The notes under the pieces are model-generated. The model was given only the letters and a program-made list of their open reading frames with translations, made no database searches and was not told the DNA's origin. A DNA stretch of 64,000 bases from Nonomuraea sp. NEAU-A123 (GTDB lineage Bacteria > Actinomycetota > Actinomycetes > Streptosporangiales > Streptosporangiaceae). The stretch spans positions 1 to 64,000 of the forward strand of contig NZ_JAHFZZ010000019.1 in NCBI RefSeq assembly GCF_018603905.1. The letters are read 5' to 3'. A program made the translations under genes and the position numbers. This document shows, in pieces, positions 7,691 to 13,919 of the stretch (the first letter of the stretch is position 1; the number at the start of each line of letters is the position of its first letter).

Positions 7691-7921
7691 TTGTCCCACA
7701 GGGATGACCCGTACGACCGAATGCATGACGCCTTCTACGACGCGCTGGAAGATCGCGACATCGCGCGCGAGATGGAGCGCCTGGAGGCCGAGGGCCGCTT
7801 GCCGGACCCGAGCGAATACCCCAAGCGCCGTGTGACCCTGGCGGGCGCCATCGGCTACGGGCTGTTCTTCGGCTTCATCGGCCTGTTCATCGCGATCTTC
7901 CTGATCAAGTACTTCGACTGA
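7691..7921 (+). CDS. Small single-pass membrane protein (partner of the preceding gene)
   Basis: A 76-residue protein with a TTG start supported by AAGGAG six bases upstream. The architecture parallels its neighbour: an acidic helical N-terminal region (YDRMHDAFYDALEDRDIARE), a Pro-containing turn, then one C-terminal membrane helix (GAIGYGLFFGFIGLFIAIF) with a short tail. The spacing to the preceding gene (12 bases) implies cotranscription. Both would place their charged domains on the same side of the membrane, which suggests a hetero-complex, but this is inferred from size and order only. Confidence 0.6.
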   Translation: MSHRDDPYDRMHDAFYDALEDRDIAREMERLEAEGRLPDPSEYPKRRVTLAGAIGYGLFFGFIGLFIAIFLIKYFD

Positions 7922-8066
7922 CGGCGCGACAAGGCCCCCGCACGAGACCCGATGACAAGTCAGTATGGTGCGGAGGCCTCGCCATAACCATCCCGGTGGT
8001 AGCGAGGGACCGGGTAGATCGTCAGCCCATCGACAGGGTCAGCTTGTTCTGACCCATTTGCAGGGC

Positions 8067-8243
8067 CTAGCCGTTGACAGCCTGCTCGGCACCAGCGAGA
8101 CCGGCGATCCAGGCGGGCCGGTTGGCGGTGACATTGTCCGGAAGGTAGTCGCTGACGACATTGACCGGCAGGCCGATCACGATGCCGAGCATCACGAGCG
8201 TGGCCGTCCCCAGGGCCGGTGCGAGTGTCCTGCGGCGCGCCAT
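8067..8243 (-). CDS. Short membrane protein resembling the NLR-associated two-helix family (likely truncated)
   Basis: A 58-residue frame with an ATG at 8243: basic N-terminus (MARRRTLAP), a membrane helix (TATLVMLGIVIGLPVNVVSD) and a partial second hydrophobic stretch (AWIAGLAGAEQAV) before the stop. The VNV-x3-Y/M-L pattern after helix 1 and the Trp-containing turn parallel VNVTTGMLTQRWGWAW in the 2704-2994 protein. Here helix 2 is incomplete and the C-terminal signalling-type motif is missing. I read it as a decayed relative of that membrane partner, orphaned from its NTPase. The resemblance is short and by eye. Confidence 0.4.
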   Translation of the reverse strand: MARRRTLAPALGTATLVMLGIVIGLPVNVVSDYLPDNVTANRPAWIAGLAGAEQAVNG

Positions 8244-8509
8244 GGGTCACCCCCGCTTACCTTAACGCCATGCTGCGCCGCACAGGTCATCCAAGTGCTA
8301 GCCCTCTGGAAGGAGAAGGCGGGGGATGAGTAGGGGGTACAGAGTTACGAAGGTGAGTGTCGGCGCTAGGTAGCAGCTGGAGACGCCTTCGATGGGACTC
8401 ACTCGAGACCGAGTCCAAGCTGGGCCAGGACCTGACGATCTACCTCCACCGCGGCATCGCCTCGGCGGCATGACCTTCAGCACCCCGTCAGAGTGACACG
8501 TTCGGTCAG

Positions 8510-8809
8510 GTGGAGATCGGGATGGTCTCGCGCATCACCGGCGCCGCGCGCGACTGGCTGCGCGCCACGCTGCAGGCAGTTCAGGCCCCGATGGGCGACG
8601 ACATGGGCTCCCTCTTCCTGCCGAGCGCCACGTACACCTGGTGGGCGGTCGGACTGCACCTGGCGCCCGCGCCGAGCCTGTGCGACGCCTACCGGCTGAC
8701 CTACAGCGGCGCCTACACCACCATTCACGAGCCCGGCTACCGAGCTAGCGTTGCCGTCTTGACGCTGCCCGCGGGCTGGCGAGCCGACCATGGCGGCGAA
8801 TACCGATAG
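8510..8809 (+). CDS. Hypothetical protein, possibly a fragment
   Basis: A 99-residue frame from GTG 8510 without a clear ribosome-binding site. It is rich in aromatic and small residues (SATYTWWAVGLHLAP, YRLTYSGAYTTIHEPGYRA). The coding character begins a little upstream of the GTG (QSDTFGQVE), so the true 5' end may be lost. No recognisable domain. The surrounding 8250-8500 region contains only short broken frames. Confidence 0.3.
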   Translation: MEIGMVSRITGAARDWLRATLQAVQAPMGDDMGSLFLPSATYTWWAVGLHLAPAPSLCDAYRLTYSGAYTTIHEPGYRASVAVLTLPAGWRADHGGEYR

Positions 8810-8849
8810 CCCCCACAGAGAGGGCGCGCCCAGGAAGGCACGATTCCCC

Positions 8850-9150
8850 ATGACGACACTGAAACTGATCTCGTTCGGCTACCTTCACCTCGACGGCGGC
8901 CCGTCGCTGGAGGCCAGCCGGACCAAGGACGTACGAGACCGGCTGAGCAACCCCGCGGCCGCCCGCGACATCCTCGGTCCGGACGGTCGGCACCCGCGCG
9001 GCCAGCGAGTCGTGCTCGGCACTGCCGGTGTCCCCGAGCTCACCGACAATCTCGTGAGGTACAAGATGCCCCCCTGCGGGCCGACACACCATCGCGATCA
9101 GGTGCGCTGGCAGCAAGCACCGAGCCATTGACCGCACCAAGGAGTCCTGA
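8850..9150 (+). pseudogene. RapZ C-terminal-domain protein disrupted by a frameshift
   Basis: The ATG at 8850 opens with TLKLISFGYLHLDGG, the hallmark start of actinobacterial proteins related to the C-terminal domain of RNase adapter RapZ. DVRDRLSNPAAARDILGPDG and QRVVLGTAGVPELTDNLV follow in order. At about 9083 the frame is lost: the original frame reads PPCGPTHHRDQV and stops at 9129-9131. The +1 frame instead reads HTIAIRCAGSKHRA, the conserved 'IAIGCxGGxHRSV' nucleotide-site-like motif of the family, and stops at 9148-9150. One single-base indel therefore separates the halves. Even when repaired the protein ends early. Other genes of this short block (HIT, deoxyribosyltransferase-like) appear intact. 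A sequencing error at this position is the main alternative. Confidence 0.65.
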
Positions 9151-9152
9151 CG

Positions 9153-9536
9153 ATGGCTGCCCAGCCTTTAACCTGCGTGTTCTGCGCCATCGCGGTCGGA
9201 GAGGCCCCGGCCACCGTCGTTCGGCGGTGGGACGATCGCGGAGTGATCGCCATCCGCCCACGCGGCGGCGTCAACGACGGGCACGTCCTGGTCATCCCCA
9301 CCACGCACGTAGCGGACGCCGGAGTCGACCCCGACGTGTCCGCCCGCACCATGGCCTGCGCCGCCGAACTGATGGCCGAGCATCCAGACGCCAACATCAT
9401 CACCTCCAAAGGCAGCAAGGCCACCCAGACCGTCTTCCACCTCCACATCCATGTCGTCCCCCGCGAGCAGGGTGACAAGCTCCCGCTGCCCTGGACCCCG
9501 CAGCAGACCGCCGCGAAGACCGGAGGCACCCGATGA
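9153..9536 (+). CDS. HIT-family nucleotide hydrolase/transferase
   Basis: A 127-residue protein of the histidine-triad superfamily. CVFCAIAVGEAPATVV at the N-terminus is the usual HIT opening with a CxxC-like pair. VNDGHVLVIPTTHVAD forms the nucleotide-contacting strand, and HLHIHVVPR near the C-terminus is the catalytic HxHxH-xx triad. HIT enzymes hydrolyse AMP- or nucleotide-linked substrates. The ATG at 9153 comes just after the wrecked RapZ-like gene, and the 3' end overlaps the start of the deoxyribosyltransferase-like gene by four bases (ATGA). The two together suggest nucleotide salvage or house-cleaning carried on a mobile region. The specific substrate cannot be read from the sequence. 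Confidence 0.9.
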   Translation: MAAQPLTCVFCAIAVGEAPATVVRRWDDRGVIAIRPRGGVNDGHVLVIPTTHVADAGVDPDVSARTMACAAELMAEHPDANIITSKGSKATQTVFHLHIHVVPREQGDKLPLPWTPQQTAAKTGGTR

Positions 9537-10048
9537 CACACACCATGACCGTGGTCTACGCCCGCGAGCCGATCCCGGCCTGCGGCCCCAAGGTCTTCCT
9601 GGCCGGGCCGACCCCTCGGGCCGGCGGCGACGTCGAATCCTGGCGCCCCGCCGCCATCGAGGAGCTGGCCGCCCAGTGGACTGGCCAGAAGCTCACCGTC
9701 CTCACACCCGAATCGCGAGGCGGCAAGCGCGCCGAGCACTACGACGACCAGGTCGGCTGGGAGACCGACGCCCGCGCCGCCGCCGACGCCATCCTCTTCT
9801 GGATCCCGCGCGACCTGCGCACCCTGCCCGGTTTCACGACCAACGTTGAATTCGGCCTCGATGTCGCGACCGGCCGCGCCGTCCTCGGCTGCCCGCCTGA
9901 CTGCCCGAATCCCGAGCGGAACCGGTACCTGATCTATGTAGCCCGCCGCCACGGTGTGCCCGTGCGCGCGACGCTGCATGAAACCGTGGCCGCGGCCCTG
10001 GCCATCGTCGCCACGCCGACCCGCCCGCAGCACTCAGTAGTCCGGTAA
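9533..10048 (+). CDS. Nucleoside 2-deoxyribosyltransferase-like protein
   Basis: A 171-residue protein translationally coupled to the HIT gene. KVFLAGPTPR gives the family's N-terminal strand-loop. YDDQVGWETDARAAADAILFW and PRDLRTLPGFTTNVEFG carry the conserved acidic and Asn-Glu-Phe-Gly segments; the Glu of NVEFG corresponds to the nucleophile region in classical enzymes. Members transfer or hydrolyse the deoxyribose-base bond of nucleosides or nucleotides. The length is normal. The C-terminal 40 residues (after CPPDCPNPERNRYL) are typical of the larger actinobacterial variants, often found in integrative elements and phages. The assignment to superfamily is firm; the reaction is inferred. 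Confidence 0.8.
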   Translation: MTHTMTVVYAREPIPACGPKVFLAGPTPRAGGDVESWRPAAIEELAAQWTGQKLTVLTPESRGGKRAEHYDDQVGWETDARAAADAILFWIPRDLRTLPGFTTNVEFGLDVATGRAVLGCPPDCPNPERNRYLIYVARRHGVPVRATLHETVAAALAIVATPTRPQHSVVR

Positions 10049-10333
10049 AGCGCGGTCGGCCTAGTGGAAATCCCGGATGGCCGCGCTCGAGCGCCGTCGA
10101 GCACCGCCACGTGCGCCTGCCCCCAGCGTCTCGAATAGGACGTCCGGGACCAAGGGCCAGAGGCTCCCTGTGCCGATCTCACCTCGGGACTGTTGGCACC
10201 GTCGGCCGCGGCCGAAGCTGCTGAGCCTGGATGAACACTGGCCAAACTATCCGGGGTTGCCGTGCTTCCCGGCACGTCACCGACCTCTTGAGCGAAAGGA
10301 CGCCATGGCGGACTCTGGACGCAGGAGGCCACG

Positions 10334-10924
10334 ATGCCGAACAAGCGCCCCCGCGGGCCGCAGCCGCATTGGCGGCCCAAGCGGGAAACCCTCCGGGTGC
10401 TGGCGGCGGTCGACGCCGTCCTCGATCGCTACCGCGACCACCGACCCGTCTCCCTCCGCCAGCTGTTCTACGTGCTCCTCAGCGACGGCATGCTGGCGAA
10501 AACCGAACGCGAATACAAGCGCCTGTGCGAATACGTCGGCATGGCCCGCCGCTCCGGCCGCATCACCTGGGACGTGATCCGCGACGACACCCAGATCGCC
10601 GTGCAGGCCCCGCCCGCCTTCACCGGCCCCGAAGACTTCTGGACGGCCGTGGAGACGACGGTCGACGACTACCGCGTTGACCGGCAGGCCGGCCAACCCG
10701 TCCGGCTGGAGCTGTGGTGCGAGACCGCGGGCATGGTCCCTCAACTCGTGCGAATCGGAGAGGAGTACGGCATCTCCTGCTTACTCCGGCGGCGGATTCG
10801 ACGGACTATCCGGCAAACACGACGCGGCCGCGCGAGCAACCGCCGACGGCACCAAACCCGTATCCTCCACCTCGTTCTCCCCGGTGCACAAGAGTGTCGT
10901 GGGACGTTGCACACCGCGGGTTGA
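10334..10924 (+). pseudogene. Frameshifted and truncated DNA-metabolism-like protein of mobile elements
   Basis: The N-terminus (PVSLRQLFYVLLSDGMLAKT, EYKRLCEYVGMARRSGRITW, RLELWCETAGMVPQLVRIGEEYGI) matches a family common in actinobacterial phages and integrative elements whose C-terminal half resembles a TOPRIM-type fold. The frame is lost near 10785. In frame +1 the expected continuation reads YSGGGFDGLSGKHDAAARAT (about 10785-10845). The original frame then resumes with TRILHLVLPGA before ending at 10924. Two compensating indels therefore scramble the central region, and the acidic DxD-type site normally after 'LHxGD' is absent. The protein should be non-functional. Confidence 0.55.
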
Positions 10925-11047
10925 CCTGGGGTTCTGCTACGCATCTCTGAGGCTGTCACCTTCTGTAGTGGCATGTTGCAGACGAGATCGGAGCGGAGCT
11001 TGTGAGCTTTCCCAGTTCGACTGCCGTCGGGGGTCGGGTACTGGACG

Positions 11048-11569
11048 GTGCTAGATGACGAGCTGGCGGTAGTGCCGGAGGCGGACGCGTTCCTTCGCCA
11101 CGTACGGTTCGGCCGGGACCAGGCGGAGCTGACGACCCATGCGTACGCCGGGCACATCGCGTTCTACCTGCGCTGGTGCGTCCGGACGGGCCGGGACTGG
11201 CGTACGGCGGCCGCCGACCTGGCGCTGTTCGTGACCTGGCTGAGATACGGGTCGAAGGAGACCACGGGCATTGAGCCGTCGTCGTCGGGGCTGGTGCTGG
11301 CCGTGCCCGGCGCCGGGCACGCCCGCGGGGCGGCCCGGATCGAGAACGTGCTGACCGACGTACGGCAGTTCCTCTGCCATGGGATCACGGTCAAGACGGT
11401 TCCGGGGGAAGTGCTCGCCCCCGGCCTGCTGCGAAGCCGACTCAACGATGCGATCGAGACCCTGGTCGACGACGTCCGGCAGTGGAACATCCAGTCCAGG
11501 ACCGAAGAGGCCGAGCGGAAACTGCTGCACTCCCTGCAAGCAGCAGTGAAGAAGAGGCGACGAGTCTGA
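11048..11569 (+). pseudogene. Truncated tyrosine-recombinase-like protein (N-terminal core-binding domain only)
   Basis: A GTG start at 11048. The first 120 residues follow the SAM-like core-binding domain of actinobacterial integrases: VVPEADAFLRHVRFGRDQAE, TTHAYAGHIAFYLRWCVRTG, DWRTAAADLALFVTWLRYG and IENVLTDVRQFLCHGITVKT. After AVPG-like sequence the expected catalytic domain (R...HxxR...Y) is missing. Instead there is a 45-residue amphipathic helix (RSRLNDAIETLVDDVRQWN) that looks like the coiled tail of an unrelated transposition accessory protein. The length (173 against about 350-400) rules out recombinase activity. It marks this stretch as a former mobile element. Confidence 0.6.
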
Positions 11570-12423
11570 GTGGCCCGCTTCTCCGCTGGCGAGGAGCGCA
11601 CCGGTCCCCGGCGCTTGGCTGAGCAGATAATTGAGCCACCTTCGAGGGGGTCGATCAGGTTATTGAGCCAGGTCACGACTTGTGCGTGTCGCCTGGACTT
11701 GGTTCTCGGTGTCCATGATCCTTCTGCTGGTCCCTTCAAGGGGTTTCGGGGGGATGCCGATGATGGCGCGAAGGTCGTTCCACGTGATCGATTGTGACGT
11801 GCCACGGTTGATGTCGCTGTTTCTGCCGCGCTCTTGTCGTGGCGGTTCGGCAGCTGGTTGGTGACTGGTGGGCGTTATGAAGGCCGCTGCCCGGCTCCTG
11901 AGGACACTCGGGGCGGGTGTGACGCTTTCACGTGACGGCTGTGCGGTCTGCCCTGCGGTACGTCGGCGCGCCCGCCAGTAGGCGGAACGGCAGGCATGGG
12001 TGTCGCAAACGGTCGCGCCGACGCCCGAACGTCCCCGGGATGACCAACGCCCGCAGCCCCGGCAGCCCACCGCTCGTCCCGCTTGCAGGGGACGTCGGAA
12101 GTCGTTGATGTCGAGCGCCTTCGTGCCGGGCGCGAGGTGGTAGACGACGGTCACGTCCCCGAACTCCGTGCGCGGGGCGGCGTTCAGGGTGGCCGACGTG
12201 AACCGGTCCTCTGTGATCGTCTGCCCCACGGCCGACCCGATTGGGCTGTAGGCCTGTTTCGCGGTGGCGGCCCAAGTAGCACGCCCGGGCCGCGTCGAAA
12301 ACCCGGTGCACGGCGTCGGAGACGTGCTCGGCGGCGTCGGCGCTCAGCCGCGCGGTGATCGCAGGGCACGTCGGAGGGGGCCTGGTGCTGGATGCCGCGC
12401 TGCAGGAACGCCTGTTTCGATTC
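11570..12423. other. Degraded region with scattered protein remnants
   Basis: No intact gene is visible. On the minus strand two frames contain recognisable protein-like pieces in shifted register: HRVFDAARACYLGRHRETGL (near 12300-12240), then GQTITEDRFTSATLNAAPRT and FGDVTVVYHLAPGTKALDIN (12229-12110), then a Cys-rich piece CRGCGRWSSRGRSGVGATVC (about 12050-11990) resembling a small zinc-ribbon. They look like one former gene broken by frameshifts, product unknown. The stretch 11600-11900 holds short frames without bias. Confidence 0.35.
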
Positions 12424-12975
12424 TCAGTCGCGGATGAGTTCGAGCCTCCAGCGCTGGGCGGCGGATCCGTCTGCGCCGCGCAGCCTCACATCGCCTCGCG
12501 GGATCACCGGGGGCTCGGCGTTCCAGAGCAGGTCATCATTCGGCACCTTGATGACGAAGGTGCCGCCACCAGCCGGTCTGATGGACCAGGTCGTCGGCGC
12601 GCTGCCGGTGACGACCGGCTCACCCTGCTCTGTCTGCCGTGCCGAGGCGTTGGCGGGGGGCCCGTTGAGACTGAGACCGACGTTCTTGATCGTGTATCCG
12701 TCCTCGGCCTGGGCGATCTCCCACAGCTCGAAGGGGCCCGGGTTCTCCAGGGTGCTGGAGACGAAGATCGTCCCGCCCGATTTGTAGGCCCGCAACGCAG
12801 TGCCGGACGCCGCATTGACGATCCGGTAGACGCCAGGTCCCTGAGCTGGGGCCTGGGCGCTGTCGGCGGTGGCTGTGGCGGCTAGGCAGCCCATTGCCGA
12901 GAAACTGAGCAGCAGGACCGCCATCATCGCGAGGCCGCGCATACTGCGGCGCGGCCCCTGGTGTGTCTTCCTCAA
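12424..12975 (-). CDS. Secreted beta-trefoil protein resembling I66-type peptidase inhibitors
   Basis: About 183 residues from a TTG at 12975 with GGGGAG eight bases upstream. Other possible starts are the ATG at 12942 or a longer form at 13104. The N-terminus is a signal peptide: basic RKTHQGPRR, hydrophobic MMAVLLLSFSAMGCLAA, cleavage near ATA-DS. The mature part has three beta-trefoil-like repeats: GVYRIVNAASGTALRAY, FELWEIAQAEDGYTIKNVGL and TFVIKVPNDDLLWN, ending in QRWRLELI. This WEI...YTIKN...QRWR pattern is that of serine-peptidase-inhibitor-like trefoils (family I66), common as single secreted proteins in actinomycetes. A carbohydrate-binding trefoil is the alternative. There is no operon partner. 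Confidence 0.6.
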   Translation of the reverse strand: MRKTHQGPRRSMRGLAMMAVLLLSFSAMGCLAATATADSAQAPAQGPGVYRIVNAASGTALRAYKSGGTIFVSSTLENPGPFELWEIAQAEDGYTIKNVGLSLNGPPANASARQTEQGEPVVTGSAPTTWSIRPAGGGTFVIKVPNDDLLWNAEPPVIPRGDVRLRGADGSAAQRWRLELIRD

Positions 12976-13043
12976 ACCACTCTCCCCTGTAATCGATTGA
13001 CTTCGGAGAGTGACATTCTTTCGGATGGCCAAGCAGCGACAAC

Positions 13044-13334
13044 ATGCCTTCGGAGGTAGGTGGCCGATGGCCCCCGGAGAGGTACGCCTTACCTCTCCGG
13101 GCATCCTTTCGTGCTGTGTACCGAGTCAGGCGTCTCGCCAGCCCCTCGCCGTTCGCGCCGCTGCGCGGCGACCTGCACACCCTCACCTCATGGACCACGA
13201 CGGGGGGCGTCCCCGTCGTCGCGGTGTTCGCCGCGTTCGCGCTGCGGCGCGCGGCCAGGGCAGGCCGGTGGGCGACGGTCCTGACGCTGATCGCGTTCGT
13301 CGGGCCCCGCCCGGCTCCTGGCGCTCGCACTTGA
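13044..13334 (+). pseudogene. Possible membrane-protein C-terminal fragment
   Basis: The second half of this frame (PFAPLRGDLHTLTSWTTTGG, then PVVAVFAAFALRRAARAGRW) reads like a loop and last helices of a small multi-pass membrane protein, for example the DUF998 type. The first half is not protein-like and has no start signal. If real, it is debris. It lies head-to-head with the trefoil gene and tail-to-tail with the NACHT remnant. Confidence 0.25.
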
Positions 13335-13336
13335 TG

Positions 13337-13780
13337 TCATACGCGATTGGTGCGAGTCAACCAGTCCTGTAGCTCGCGGTGTCGGAACTGGTAGCTCGCC
13401 CCGGCGACACGCAGCAGACCGGCGTCACATGCCCACCGGCAAAGTGCCGCAAAGCGCCAAGGTAACCGCCGTCGCAGTGCCGCGCAGACCAGCCCGCACG
13501 CGTATCTTGCTCCACTATTTCCGATGCCAAGACCGACGCCAAGGCCAATGCCAAGCCCAATGCCAAGCACCTGCGTGGACTCGATTACAGAGCCGAGCGT
13601 AATGCTGATCACTAGGCTAACCGTTAGGCTGGCTATGAGTGCACCCGCCAGGCCGAACGCGAGATCACCCCGTACGGCGCGCTGCGGGGAGCGAAGACCG
13701 ACTGCGAAGTCCCGCCCCCGCTCACTCCCCTTTACGCCGAATGCGATGGCTCGGTCATGCTTCTCCCCATTGGGTGTGTG
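13337..13780 (-). pseudogene. C-terminal stump of a membrane NACHT/NTPase (NLR-like) protein
   Basis: The frame is open from a TGA near 13785 down to a stop at 13337, about 145 residues without a plausible start. It begins in a soluble linker, then RAVRGDLAFGLAGALIASLT leads into several membrane helices with a GIGLGIGLGVGLGIG tract. It ends with LRRRLPWRFAALCRWACDAG and LLRVAGASYQFRHRELQDWL. This exact architecture, Gly-rich helices followed by 'LP.R...FL..A...GLLR..G..YQFRH.ELQD.L', is the C-terminus of large actinobacterial NACHT-type membrane NTPases. The whole NTPase part is missing. The GLGI tract is encoded by four 12-base tandem repeats (about 13520-13570). Confidence 0.65.
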
Positions 13781-13808
13781 AGGTCACCCGGCCGAGGTGG
13801 GCCGGGGC

Positions 13809-13835
13809 ACATCCCCGCGAGCGCGGGGAGAAGAC
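13809..13835. repeat. Single orphan type I-E-like CRISPR repeat
   Basis: ACATCCCCGCGAGCGCGGGG plus AGAAGAC matches the shape and core of actinobacterial type I-E repeats (TCCCCGC stem 13812-13818, GAGC loop, GCGGGGA stem 13823-13829, flanking AC and AGAAG). Only one copy exists. Neither 61 bases before nor after is there another, so this is not an array. It sits about 30 bases beyond the breakpoint of the NACHT stump. Confidence 0.45.
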
Positions 13836-13919
13836 CTGCCGAGTGTACTTGTTGGCCCACGCGGTTGCGGAGGCCTCCAGCCGACGGCCTCTTCCTGATC
13901 ACGCACGTGCGCCGGTACG

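Noticed and set aside
13660..13700. Second CRISPR-repeat-like stretch (CACCCCGTACGGCGCGCTGC then GGGGAGC)
   Set aside because: No matching stem or core with the 13809 repeat, and it is part of the NACHT remnant's coding frame.
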